From: Prostheceraeus crozeri
Lineage: Eukaryota > Platyhelminthes > Polycladida > Euryleptidae
Reading direction: 5' to 3'
NCBI GenBank assembly: GCA_907163375.1
Contig: CAJQUW010016861.1
Coordinates: 22,471-86,470, forward strand
Length of the DNA stretch: 64,000 nt
Shown: one piece after another, positions 49,617 through 61,690 of the stretch
Position numbering within the stretch: position 1 is the stretch's first letter
Layout: each line of letters starts with the position of its first letter
Notes under the pieces: generated by a model
Told to the model about the DNA's origin: nothing
The model's database searches: none
The model's input: only the letters and a program-made list of their open reading frames with translations
Translations under genes and position numbers: made by a program

Positions 49617-50528
49617 ATCTAGAGGAAATCCAAAATATTTCCAAAAAATTCGAACTGCTTCCACTATTTTGGCACGTTTGAAATTCGAATAAATCGAAAT
49701 TTTTGCAAATTGCAATGCAATTTATGACAAGTAGCTACGTTAAAGGAATTTAATTCCGTGATGGAAGTCAACGTTTGAGGAATTATCAAAAGTACTACTG
49801 TCATTACATTTGCAAGTAGACGCAAATTTAACACTCAATAATTAATTTGAAATTCAAAATAAACCTATTTCCAAATCTAATAGGATAGATATTCCGACGG
49901 TTATAGATTGCCAATATCGAGCCATTTAACATCCAATGAACCGTTTGCTCGCTACGATTGCGAGACATCGCGTAGACTATGACGAAAAGTGCCATTTTTA
50001 AAAAGTCACTGATATTGAACTAATTAAAAATACCCTATCTACATTGGAAAAAAATTTTGAAAAATTTTCAAAGAATCGTCATATATGCTTCCACACAGAA
50101 GATGCCACAGTTAAATGTCTTTCAGAATTTTTGAAAAACAGTCAAACCATCGAGATTTTTTTAAAATTTTTTTCTGTTTTTGAAAATGCTGAGGATTTTT
50201 TCTCTGCAATAGTTGAATGGCCTCTATGCAACAAGCATCACAGGTGGTGCAATGTCTAAATGATTACAAAAAATCAGGTTCATATTTATAGCGAGACCGA
50301 AGATAGCCTACAGCCTACGTGATGAAAGAAACACCACTTATCGTAGAAATTTCTAAAAATTTCAATTTATTCGAATTTCAAACGTGCCAAAATATTGGAG
50401 GCAGCTCGAATTTTTCGGAAATATTTTGGATTTCCTCTAGATGGAATCAGGGCTTGAAAATACCACGATATAGACTCATTTTGAGGAGGTCAGCCACAGG
50501 CCATTTGTTGAAATGGCGTGGAATGACC

Positions 50529-51328
50529 CTATTTTGATAATTATAAATTGAATATTCAGGTATGTCATCGATTTTTAGCAACTCAATGCTAACGATTCAT
50601 TTTGTTTCAAAAGATTTTATTTCAAAATCATCTCTGATTATTGCCTGCAGACTAACTTAGGCGAAATGTCTGTAGCGTATTAAAATGTGGCATAAATAGC
50701 AGGTAGATAGTAGAGGTAGTGAGGAAGTATGCGTAGTTGTATGCTAATTGTGCATCTCAAGACAATTTGTTTTCCTTTTGTTTAAAATTCTTTCTTTCAT
50801 ACTTGCATGTACGTATATTAATAAAAAAATGTTGCTACAAAATAAGCGTGGTATAGGATGTATCGCATAAACATTTAACCTGAAAATTTAAGGACATAAT
50901 CAACATCGTATAGGCCTACTCTGGCTTTGCCACTCCTTGTTTTCGAAAATGTCAGTCTATTGAATTAATGTTAATTTCATCACGTCAATTGCACTTATCC
51001 TTCAATTCGAAAAGAATGTAAGACTTGTCATCACTGAATTCACCAACATTGTAAATTTCTGTTGATGTCCTTGTCCATAACTATAACTTTCGAGCTGCTT
51101 CAGGCTTAGTGACTTAATTGGTCATCTTTTGTCATGAAGTACTTTTCATATTTATCGCCTGATACAAATATGAGGATCTCAATGTGATTACATTCTAATA
51201 CATTCAGCCATGCTTGTTACGTATGTGAGGTGGAAGCATTTGCGATAGTGATCAAAATTTTTATTACATTTGTTTATTTGATGACAAATTTTGGTGAAGA
51301 TGCCCTATATGCACTGTATATGCCACTA
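50529..51328. other. Anonymous non-coding DNA
   Basis: No gene or named repeat recognised between the long-TIR element and the Tigger-like element. Confidence 0.4.
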
Positions 51329-52262
51329 CAGTATAATCCCGTTATAACGTACATGGGATATTGAGTACATTCGGTTATAACGGACACGTCAAGCATTGCC
51401 GACAAAATATCCTATCTGGTTAATATAAGAACACCCTCGCTAAACGTACAATTGGATATAACGGACGAAAATTTCACTCCCTTGAAAATTTGACGTACAA
51501 ATAGCTTAAATACATTCCCTAAAAGTATTCGATTTTCTTAATGAGTGCTGGAAGTATTGCAACTAATGAAATTCTAGCACTGAAAATTTTGAATTTATTG
51601 AGAGACTCAATTCAAAAATTCAAAACAGAGTTTCCCGTCATCGTCTTCAGCATGTCGCACAAACAACGTCCTTCCCTCACATTCGAACTCCAACAGTCAA
51701 GAAAGTCCAATCGGCAATCATCAAGTGGAATCCACGATGTATTGTGAACTACAATAAACACATTACAGACTCATTGTGAAATTACAAAAACCTACTGCTT
51801 CAACGACAAAAGTAGGGAAATGCGGGAAACCACGAAGATTTTGATGAGACATTGACAATATGACTTCCTCAAACAAAAGATTGCCAAGAAACACAAGATT
51901 CCGACTCAATGTGAATCTTGTGATATCTTAAACATTAAGATTATGAGACTGTTCTATTCTTTCAGCTACATCCAAATAGCGAGCAATGTGAATACTGTAA
52001 TAGCAAGTTGTAGCAATAATTTTGGAATTTTATGGACATGTTGTTATAGACAGTCGGTAGTCCATATGTATTTTCCTGTCAATTCCTGCTTGTTGAAATA
52101 ACTTCGCTATATTTCTATGATTTCTATGAACATGCGATGAGCTGAGAAAGCAGTTTTTGTGGATATATATGAAAAAATACCTTACCCCTGATATAACGGA
52201 CATCGGATGCAATGGACATTTATTTCAATCCCTTGAGTGTGCGCTATAACGGGATTATACTG
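51329..52262 (+). mobile_element. Tigger/pogo-type element with TA duplication
   Basis: The left end CAGTATAATCCCGTTATAAC and the reversed right end CAGTATAATCCCGTTATAGC are inverted repeats of at least 18 bp, flanked by TA. ATAACGGAC motifs recur inside both ends. Near 51,650 a decayed transposase start is visible (MSHKQRPSLTFELQ, the CENP-B-type N terminus of Tigger proteins), after which reading frames are lost. At 934 bp this is a deleted, inactive copy. Confidence 0.88.
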
Positions 52263-53600
52263 TAGTAAAATTTTGCGTAGTTGTTCCAAATGATTTAGTC
52301 TCTCCAACATTATGTGTACTCATTTGTTGATGTATCATAATAGGCCCTATCTGAAGAAATGACTCACAATTGAAGGGATCAACAAAAATCTGCAATGCCT
52401 AAAATTTGGAATTTGATTGCTAATTTTCAAAATATGTTGAAATTTTAGAGTAACTTCCGAACAATCTATACTCTCACCGAGATGTGGTGCTCTCATTTTT
52501 TTATGTATCAAGATGCTTGAAGATGTGATGAAAAATCGGAAGGATAGAAAAATATCTACAATACGATACCTATACATTCAGGCATTAGAATTACAAATTA
52601 TGAATTTGAATGCTCAACAACAAATTGAACAGAAATGTAGACACAGGAACAGGCACTGTCAATGTAACAGCGCCATTATATCGCTAGGTAATGGAAGAAT
52701 TTGAATTAAACAACACCTCAGTTCTTTCGTCAGCTCATGAACGACAAATTCTTAGTTCACTTCAGTTCAGTGGATATGCCGTTCGCTCAGTTCAATTGTT
52801 CATCAGTCAACGACTGAAAACCTCACTCACTCAAAAGTTGAGATGCACTGGTTCTGGACGATAGTATAGTGAAGTGATAACCAGCTGCCTCGAAAGTAGC
52901 GGATTCACTACCACTCCAAGTGCATCTCTTATTTTTCCTTATCTTTTTTTTTCTTATTTATGTCATTTGCATTGCAGTTGAAAGTCAGTTTTGATGATAA
53001 AGCTGAACTTTCCAATTTCTAAGCATGATGATTCATTTCAGGTTGGTTCATTCAACATTGAAAAAATAATATTTATTTACCAATGTGGTCGTTACTCCCG
53101 AATACAAAGTCCTGGCATGTTTTTTAGATTCCTTACTTTTTTCTCAGAATTTAGGGTTGCCAGCTTATCAGAATTGATAGTTTGACAATATTATTAGTTG
53201 GGTGTTGAATAGTTAATACTTGTTTAGCTAAAGACCCTTCTTTTTTCACTTTCTGGAGGTTAAGTAAGCGGTTTGGGTGAAGTCATAAATTTCCAACAAT
53301 TTCTAGAAATCAGCTGAAATTTCAAAATATTACTGAAAGTCCAATTATTCAATTGATTGCAGGTAAGTCATCGAATTTACATGTACTAAAAATACCATTC
53401 CGCATATACCACGGTAGGGGTTTGGATATATAGACCAACCATACTGGGGTTTGGACAGTCCTGACATAATCAGACTTATCTGGACCGGTGTGGTACTTTT
53501 AGTTCATATGTCCTTCCTGCAAACTTCCATTGACACTTTCGGGGATCGACCTCTGGACTAACAGATAACAGGCCAAGCTATTTTCCACTGTGACCACACA
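52263..53600. other. Non-coding DNA upstream of MED11
   Basis: No named repeat. The last part should contain the promoter or a 5' untranslated exon of MED11, but neither could be fixed from sequence. Confidence 0.4.
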
Positions 53601-53668
53601 GACCACACATGATTCATGCCATTGTGTTTTTATTACTGTCCATTAAATCATCGTATTTCATTTTAGAA

Positions 53669-54070
53669 ATGGCCTCTAAGTCCGAACAAAGTCTTAAGGA
53701 GAAGCTGGATCGTCTCGATGAGATAGAAAAGAAGATTGCCATGTGCTTGCAGTTCTCGGGGAAATCTTTAGAAGAGCTGACGAAAGATAAACCGGTTGCA
53801 AAACAGGTTGACTTAAATTCCAATAATTTTATCAAGACAGTGAAAGAGATAGAAAAGGAATTGACTGAACAGATCAATTATTTGACTCAGATCTCTACAG
53901 GTTTGCCATACGACGGAACCCCTTACGGTCATCAGAAGGACTGTGACGTTGGTAATGAGAAGCTGAACATTATGAAGACGAAATGCCAACATTTATGGGA
54001 TAATGTTCCGACCTCATCCTATGCACAATCTTCTGCAAACCCTCTACAAGGCGCCGACTCATTGTTTTGA
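53669..54070 (+). CDS. MED11: MED11, Mediator complex subunit 11
   Basis: The 133-aa protein MASKSEQSLKEKLDRLDEIE... aligns with MED11 along its length: LDEIEKKIAMCLQFSGKSLE (human ALEDIEREIGAILQNAG), ELTKDKP, FIKTVKEIEKELTEQINYLT (human SVQHVEAELSAQIRYLT), STGLPYDGTPYGHQKDC (human ATGQPHEGSSYSSRKDC). MED11 forms a helical bundle with MED22 in the Mediator head module and helps recruit TFIIH and RNA polymerase II in the nucleus. The start ATG follows a good acceptor (TTTCATTTTAG|AA), suggesting an upstream untranslated exon. The coding sequence is in one exon, whereas I recall introns in the vertebrate gene. The open frame reaches 20 codons further upstream (MIHAIVFLLL...), but this is intron. 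Confidence 0.92.
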   Translation: MASKSEQSLKEKLDRLDEIEKKIAMCLQFSGKSLEELTKDKPVAKQVDLNSNNFIKTVKEIEKELTEQINYLTQISTGLPYDGTPYGHQKDCDVGNEKLNIMKTKCQHLWDNVPTSSYAQSSANPLQGADSLF

Positions 54071-54184
54071 TAACAAAATGTTTCGATGGGCATTTAAATA
54101 TGTTAAGTGTACATAATAATACTGTGGAATAATGTATGTAATATTGTGTATTAACAAAATAATGATTATATCATAGTTCATTGA

Positions 54185-54330
54185 TGCTCGGTGAATAGCT
54201 TTTAGACATTTGAGGATATAAAATTTTCTTTTAAATCATATTTTTTACCTATTAAAAATTAACTAGTCAATAGCTTGTTTTTTTTTAAATTTTGTTACCT
54301 TGACGCACTTTGCTACGTTGAACTATATAA
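54185..54330. repeat. Dispersed repeat, uninterrupted copy
   Basis: TTTTAGACATTTGAGGATAT... through TTTTGTTACCTTGACGCACT... matches the two halves that flank the complete CR1 at 35,001-35,033 and 38,849-38,960. It serves as an empty-site reference for that insertion. Confidence 0.85.
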
Positions 54331-55950
54331 GCGCAGATAAATTGAAGATATTATCGGCACCAAAAATGTCAAATTACTAATTATTCAATTCTTCTTTTCT
54401 GTTCAAACTTCAGTGTTCCCTGAAGTGCTTAAAACATTATTTTAAAGACGAATTATGGTAATAAAGCAGTGATTTATGGTTTTTAGGAGGTAAACATGCA
54501 CTAACCTCAAAGTATAGGTCGATATAAAGAATAAAAGCTGTATCAATCTACATTAACCTCTTCATCAATGTGATGTTACAATTTATTCAATATGGCAAAA
54601 ATAAAAATAATGATTTTAATTGTTTGGTCATTCGGTGATTTTTGATACTGATGCGCTGTAGTCGATTATGTTGTCAGATCAGCAAATGCATTTTCTTTTA
54701 AAAGTGATTTCCTAATGTATTATATGATATAGAATGTTGATGGAAATTCCTTTTTATATCAATATATGGAACTATCCGATGTTCCATGTATTACTGACCC
54801 CTCTCTCATGGTCACGACCCGCCCAGAACGGTACGTTCGAAAACTTGACATGAACGTTCACATTAAGCCTCAGAGAAGTGCGTAACGTTTCAATACTTGA
54901 GTAGAACTTCAATACGAAAATTAATATAAGTTCGCAAGGTACGTTCGTGCTTTCGACGTTAAAAAGTACGTTCGCGTAGTATGCACAAATTATATATTGC
55001 CCCTCTTGTTAATTTCACGAATTCTATGATAAATTGATCCCCAAGGAAGTTAGAAAAATTATCATTACAATTTTACAAATGGGCTTAATGAATATATGGC
55101 GTCCATTAACAAAAGATCTGCAAATAAGACCTAATAATTGTAGTACTCCTCGTAATTGGTATCCCGCCGAGCAAGCTTTGTCCGCGGACAAAACGGGTAA
55201 GAAATGGACATCCGTCGGTCTTCCATTAACTCACACTTTTGTCCGCGAGACTACGGATAAAGAACGGCAGTATACGGAAATCCATCGGGCTTCCGTTTCT
55301 CGGACTTTAAATTCATGATTTACGGACGCTTCACGGAATAGAAACGGTTGCGCATGTCCGGAAATTTCCGTGTAAATTCTGATGTAATATACATACTTGT
55401 TCTGCTTAAACTTATCGAATGCTACTTGATTCGTTTTTCTTTTAGTCCTCTATTTGGTTTTATCAAACAACATCTAAGTCGAACGTTTGCTGAAAGCCTG
55501 GATGCAGATCACATTCCAGAATATTTTGTGGTCTAGCGATGAACTGAAGATCGATGATGTAATTCGGCATCTTGTTTTAAATATTATTAAATCGAAGCGT
55601 TTAGTTTTATGCTTGATTGCATTATATGTTTCTACTTTTGCCGAAGTGTGCGAGAGTACACCGTAGGCCGCCAGACTCGAACGCGTGCATAATTTCGACA
55701 GGAATATTATTTTTTTGCGTAACATGTAATAACCAGGGCAATTTTTTGCTATTTTTATAACTATGATTTCAGTGAGCATAATAAGTAAAGAACATCGCCG
55801 TGCATGCATTGCGTTCATTTCAATTTCTTTTCTATCGAATCCTTGTGTTGTGCATATCGGGCGATCTTGGAAGTGTGAGTTGTGTCCAATTCATTTTGAC
55901 GGGCGGTAATGTCACTCATGAACCATATGCTTGCGTCTGCAAAGGCAATC
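54331..55950. other. Anonymous non-coding DNA downstream of MED11
   Basis: No gene recognised. GTACGTTCG recurs several times at 54,830-55,000, and CCG-rich text at 55,170-55,340 forms an open frame of 94 codons without family features. An AATAAA at ~54,528 could belong to MED11. Confidence 0.4.
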
Positions 55951-55959
55951 TAGTCACTC

Positions 55960-56619
55960 TGTTACTAATACAATTGCCTTTGGTTGTGATTCAGCTGAAG
56001 CAAATGGCGCGCGCGAATTTTCTGTTTGACGCGGCATAAGCACTTTTTCACACACGACACGCATTTTCAAGCAGCGCAATGTTTTGCTATCTTGTGATCG
56101 ATCGCCCCTTTCGCTTACGTGATTGGCCAGGCCGTGAAGCGCAGTCAACGCCGGCAACTTGCAGAGGGAACAGGGAACAGCCGATCATCAACTTTCACAA
56201 TTGCAGGCGATTGTCGACTGAGAAAATTGACTTGGTTATCTCAATGTCTCACCGTTGAAGGTGGATGTGATTTATTCAATGCTTAATATATATCTGATTC
56301 AGTGTGGTGCAGTTTGGAGAACAATTCAACGTCGTCTAATGGCATTTCACACCGATTTATTCCTCACAATCTAAATTAACTGACTGTACATCTTATGCCG
56401 TGAATAATTTTCTAGTCAGCCTGAATACAGGTCTGAATTTACACTACATTCAATGGAAAATTGGTTTCCTGTGATGATCTTAGTGAGTCCTAGTCGTGGC
56501 CATTAGTATTCCAGACCCCAACAGGCAGACAACGAAAAACAGCTCAATGTTGTCGACTTACTTCCATCTGCCATTGTCACTAGATACATGTCTTCTGCAT
56601 CAACGATATTGACAAAATG
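55960..56619 (+). promoter_or_regulatory. Candidate CpG-rich promoter and first exon
   Basis: 55,980-56,170 is unusually rich in CpG (GGCGCGCGCG, GATCGATCGCCCC, AGCGCAGTCAACGCCGG) and holds an inverted CCAAT box (GATTGGCC). It is followed at 56,588 by ATG (MSSASTILTK) running into a perfect donor GTAAGT at 56,620. This fits the promoter and first exon of a host gene on the plus strand, perhaps the one ending at 63,759. No link is proven. Confidence 0.3.
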
Positions 56620-57098
56620 GTAAGTCGGAAATTCCCTATCAATTTCTATTTGCAGTCATGTTTCTTAACAATAGACTGTATTGCAGTCACATTAAAAACA
56701 GCAGGGCTCTTAAGGCCTAGACTATATTGTATGATAATATTTGATCATGCGTAACAATCGCGCCTTATGGATCCATGCGATTTGAATAGTTTTCCCAGTT
56801 CTTGGGGCGGATTTCACATCATAATTGACATGGTGACTGGTACATACAGTGTAATCATAATTTAACTATTTCATGAACTGCACAACTGAATTTTCCACTA
56901 AACGTTTGAATTTTCATTGTTTACGCAATACGTATGGAGTTGAAAATTATAAGGATTGATTTTTGCTAATAGATTTCAATTTTTCATTTCATCACAGTAT
57001 GGGACAATCGTGGAAATCTTATACATGATCGAAGTCTTACAACATAGTTGAAATTACGAATATGGCATACAAGGACAGCATAGACAAACTATAGGACA
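56620..57098. other. Putative intron sequence
   Basis: No feature seen, apart from the hAT target duplication ATAGGACA at its end. Confidence 0.35.
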
Positions 57099-58076
57099 CA
57101 GGGCTGTGGAGGCGGAGGCGTAAAAAATTGGCCACCTACGGCTTTCGAAATTTTAATGAATGATGTGATTTGATATAATCCTATTATTTGATGTTATTTA
57201 ATATACATTTGTTATAGATGCAATTTATGCACCCAATATAAAAAATTACTGAATGAAGTTTGGATACCGTACATGTCCTCCATTGAATAGATTCCATTGG
57301 TTTACTACCGTACAAGTAATTCATCAGTCGTCTGTAGTGTATTTACGTAGTGTCCGCTATTCAATAACAGAAGTAAATCTATGAAAACATATGGTGCGAA
57401 TTCGGCTATTGTGATTTTAGTTACTTCGGCGTTTGGACACCATCACCGCCGTTTCCTTTGATTAATAAATGAATTTTCATTAATTAGTGGGTATTGTATA
57501 GGCAACAGCTAGCCGACCATGTCTGTGAAGTAGATCCATTAAATTAACTGTCTGATTAATGAAATGTAGATCTAGGCTGGTTGAGAAAACATGAACTCAT
57601 AGAAATCGACCATAATCCGATCTTTATATGAACGTCATATTTGTTATGTTGCTTTACCAGACTACGTGAGGGTCTAGCTATACGCATGATGTTCATGAAA
57701 AATGGATTGCCATTGCACTCCAAATTATTTAACAGTACTATAGAAGGCTACTACTACAGTAGTAGCCTTCTATAGTACTGTTCAATAATTCGGAGTGCAT
57801 GAATGTGGTTGGGTACTTGGGTCAGAGATGAGAGAAAGAAAGCAGTACCCAACCAAATTTGTAGACTACCGTAGGCCTACCGTGTTAAGAATAGCAAGAT
57901 TAATCATCAGTGTGTAGAACTAGACCGACAACGAAAAATTAATTATATCGTATAGCATCATATCACCTTTATACCATGTTACTATTATAACTACAGCTGG
58001 TATATATTATACTATATTATTGCTGAGGTCTGAGGCGGAGGCACTTTTCAAATAGGCCGCCTCGAACACAGCCCTG
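57099..58076. mobile_element. Non-autonomous hAT element with perfect 8-bp target duplication
   Basis: The ends CAGGGCTGTGGAGGCGG and, reversed, CAGGGCTGTGTTCGAGGCGG are flanked by ATAGGACA on both sides (57,091-57,098 and 58,077-58,084). GAGGCGGAGGC motifs occur inside both ends. The 978-bp interior has no transposase but contains an 86-bp palindrome. The exact duplication suggests fairly recent movement. Confidence 0.9.
57714..57799. repeat. Near-perfect 86-bp palindrome inside the hAT element
   Basis: Two 42-bp arms around a 2-bp centre: TGCACTCCAAATTATTTAAC...GGCTACTACT and its reverse, with only two or three mismatches. It would extrude a stable cruciform or hairpin. A second hairpin follows (GGTTGGGTACT at ~57,818 with AGTACCCAACC at ~57,843). 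Confidence 0.9.
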
Positions 58077-58084
58077 ATAGGACA

Positions 58085-60360
58085 TGCGTAAAGACAGTGA
58101 ATACATTTGAATCGATGTGTCAGTTCATGCATCGAATTCATTTTATAATTCTAAAAATTTCTGTCGATGTTACATCTTGACTGGTGAAAGGCTTTTTTAT
58201 ACTACGGTGTTTTAGGTAAGTTTTAATGAAATTCGTTTCTATCAATGTTGTCCTTTGGTTTTAGTGTTTTTTAATGGTAAACAGCGTAGTGAAAATCTCG
58301 GGTGTCAAGATTGGACCCGTAAATTTCTTTTTCAACGGTTTTAAACTGATGTGAATTAGTCAATCCGTTAACATGGGTAACCGACAAACAACATTATCTT
58401 GCTGCGTAAACATAACATGACAACTTAACCACGAAATGACAATAAAGAAAAAAAGACTGTAATAACGAACTTCAACTCTGTTGATGAGAGATAGTTGACT
58501 GTAGTGATAGCAATTTGCTTGTCCTCATTTTTTGTATAGATTATTTAACTAGTGTCACATTTTCAGTTGTTGAACTTTTTAACTTTTTAGTGGAAAGATT
58601 GGACATTTTTACAAGTGTTTGTTTTGAAGTTTTCTGTTCGTAAAGCTGTAAGTAAATTTTGTACAAAACTTTACAATTCACGAAGTATTTTTCTTAATTT
58701 CCAAAGACGCTTTCTCCAATAACCGAGAAAATTGTAATTTTTTAAGAGTTGTTTTTTTATAATGAATGTCAATATTTTATAGCTCCCTACATGTACAAAA
58801 TATTCATAAAGTTAAATAGCACTTGAACGTATTAATGCTTGTATTGGATGATAGTCGTTGACTTCAATTTTCAACGTATTTAACTTTGTCATTTACGTAA
58901 TTTATCTACTTCTCATAATAAACCTACTTATTAATTGCAATCGAATTTACGTGAACGATCATATTAGTTTGGTTGGAGTTTCACATGTAATTGAACAAGA
59001 TTGATGACATGATAAATTTAATTTCAATTAAACAATAATATGCCTATACATAATAAGATTATGAAAACCTATAAAAGCCTATATATTTTTTGGGGACCTA
59101 TAATTTTAGCCTATATTCTCACTAAAATTCGTTGGGAGGCTTGACGTACATGCTACATGATAGCACAAACAAAAATCGGTAACCTTTCCTGCTAAGCTGA
59201 GCCCTCTGGGCGCCTGTTCTACATAGAACACTTGAAGCTGAGCCCTCTGGGCGCCTGTTCTACATAGAACACTTGAAGCGATCTTTAGAACTTTCTATAT
59301 ACATCATAGCATTCACTTTCTTGTCTGACGAACTATTTCAACCATATAAATTTCCAGGCAGGAAGTTCGACATTCCTGTCTGGAAATTACACTAGTGGAG
59401 TAGATATTTTCGCAGGCAACAACGTCTTATCAAGTCAATCATGCTAAAGTGCGACATTCATTATTTGGTTTAATGTATGTATTTCTTCTACTCTGCTTAG
59501 GCATTAAGCGATGTGTAATGCATAGATTCTCAATGCTAACCTTCTGTATTTCTACAAATCGTATTGTAAACCGGACAAGGCAATTTTTGAGATCTTATAA
59601 AAGTCGTGTCGTTTGTCAATTTCTATTGATAAGCATGAAGTGTAGACCGTCAGCATTAGTTTTTGTCACAGATATCTTAGGAAAATTTGATATTCCTCAC
59701 GCATAGACTTCTGCTCTATGTGCCTGGTTTACACTACAGTTGTAGATCTCTATAAAATCTACACTTTCATTTTAATGGATTTCTAGATATAGTAAGTACG
59801 AGTAATTTTAAATCCTTCTTCATATTTGGGATTTGTTTTGAGAAAGTCGATTTAACCTACTTTTTGAGTATCGGTACAAATGACTGCATAATGGTAATAC
59901 GTTATAACAAAATTGACTGCATTTCAGTATCGTTATTATAAACAAGGTTATGAAAAACGGGGAGTCAATATAAATGATCATGAAAAATTGATATTCGGGT
60001 GTAACTAAAATCAAGAAAGATGAACAATATAAAATGTAAATGTAAGTAGACTGCTAATCTTACCGGGTGAAAAATGACAAAATTTGGTAAGATTTTATCG
60101 ATAGTACTTCTTTTCAGATATTTTGCACAACTAGTGTACAGCATATTGATTATTCCAAGTCTTCTATTTTCATAGCTTAATGTATAAAACTACAAGTGAA
60201 AGTAAACAAAGAATCATTGTCTTATTCTAATCATTATTCTTAATTGCCTAGTCCTTGGAGCACGAAAAATACATATTTCTGTGAAACTTAGGCATAAAAT
60301 GAGACATTGACAAAATGTACCGACCGTTACGATTTGGAAATGCCCGTCTATTTCTGAAAC
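58085..60360. other. Anonymous non-coding DNA
   Basis: Apart from the tandem duplication at 59,194, no gene or repeat was recognised. Confidence 0.4.
59194..59275. repeat. Exact 41-bp tandem duplication
   Basis: A 41-bp unit beginning AAGCTGAGCCCTCTGGGCGC occurs twice without a difference (59,194-59,234 and 59,235-59,275), so the duplication is recent or an allele-level variant. Confidence 0.95.
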
Positions 60361-60365
60361 AAAAT

Positions 60366-61468
60366 TCAATAGTCTGAAGGTGTGGCATCAATGACGGACA
60401 TAGTCTGAAGTGAACGTGAAGCTATTTTCAGGTTTGAATTCCAAGTAAAAGCTGTGAAATCCAATGCTTTAAGAGGCCCATAAACTGATCTATCAAGAGG
60501 TTGCAGTTTATGACTGCAATGTGGGGGGAAGCTTAACATTTCAACATAATTTTCTTTGGCGAATGTCAGTGTTTCAACTTGCAGGTGGCTGCTATGGTTA
60601 TCCAAAAGCAATAAAACTGGTGAGGTTTCTGTCGGCCGTACAAATTCAACAAAATGCTTGAGCCATTGAAGAAATATATCAGCAGTCATCCATCCGTTCG
60701 GTTGGTAAGCTGCTATTGAATCTGGAGGGGCGTGAGCAATAAGATTTGGTCTTGCACGAACACGTGGGAAAATAAACATTCGAGGCACATATTGACCAGC
60801 GGCTCCCGCACAGCATACTGCAGTAACATTTTTGCCACGATCCTGGCTGACCACTTTGCCCACTTGTTTCTGACCCTTGGCAGCATAAACCTTTCCTGGA
60901 TTTTGAGTAGTCGAAATTCCGGTCTCGTCAACATTATATATTTGGCTTGAAGTAAGATTAAAGCGGCTGTATAATTCCCTAAGTAAATCAAAAATTTCCT
61001 AACAACAACAGCATTGAAGCCTGCTGCCCTTGCTATACTCGTTGCCTCTGGCTGACGCAATGAAATATTCGGGCTACGTGAAATGAATCCACATAACCAG
61101 TCCTTTCCTGCAGCTTTATCTCTGTCCCATGACTCCGGGTATGGGCATTTATTGACGATAGCAAGATCGTACGCAAATTTTCTAAGAGCAATAGTACCAA
61201 ACCCAAGGAATTTGTCATTCAGTTCTAAAATATATTTTCTTAAAAGAGTTTCTAAATCGTCTCCGAGTACTATGGAAAATCTCCCTGAATTTGTTGGAAT
61301 GCGATTTTGTGAAACAAAGCGACTTAGAGTGGTTTTAGGTATGCCATAAGTAGATGCAGCAGATCTAAGCGACATTTGTTTGTTTTTGATGGCTTCCACG
61401 GCAATCGAAATATTATCAGGATCCTTCCATTCCTTGGGCTTTGTTTTCCGAACATAATTTCTAACCAT
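60366..61468 (-). pseudogene. Pogo-type (Tigger/Jerky-like) DDE transposase, frameshifted
   Basis: The N terminus MVRNYVRKTKPKEW leads into a pipsqueak-type helix-turn-helix (LRSAASTYGIPKTTLSRFVS, residues ~35-54) and a CENP-B-like second DNA-binding region (~65-140). A one-base frame change near 61,000 shifts the reading. In the second frame the catalytic domain follows: NVDETGISTTQNP (first Asp), LLLDNHSSH (second Asp) and LQPLDRSVYGPLK (third Asp). The C-terminal part after YGPLK is much shortened, probably by an internal deletion. All three acidic residues survive. The terminal inverted repeats were not found; the MITE 220 bp upstream may share the family. Confidence 0.92.
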
Positions 61469-61690
61469 ATTTGATCTACAAAATAATAATGTACCGAATT
61501 AAGTACCGAACAATAAAAACTGAATAATATATCCTACGTTAAAGTCATTCAACTTATCGGTGCATATTCGTTGGTTCAGTATATAACGAACTTTTATATA
61601 TATTAATACATATTCAGTATATACATATGTACGATTGTCTATAAATAGATTGTTGAAATAACACAAGCCTGAAGCTGATTTTTCAGAGTA

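Larger units (their letters stand above)
48315..50528. mobile_element. Long-TIR element (MITE-like), interrupted by a hAT element
   Basis: The left end GGTCATTCCACGCCATTTCA is the inverse of the right end at 50,509-50,528. After removing the hAT insert, the inverted repeats continue for about 190 bp, for example GCACGTTTGAAATTCGAATA (~49,673) against TATTCGAATTTCAAACGTGC (~50,369). The element minus insert is about 1.0 kb, with long imperfect TIRs and no gene. A possible TATTT duplication flanks it. Confidence 0.8.

Noticed and set aside
53609-53668. A signal-peptide-like extension of MED11 (MIHAIVFLLL)
   Set aside because: MED11 is nuclear, the stretch ends in a splice-acceptor sequence, and homologues start near MASKSEQ.
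55034-55315. A 94-codon open frame near MED11
   Set aside because: No family motif, no splice or start context, and composition like the flanking CCG-rich non-coding text.
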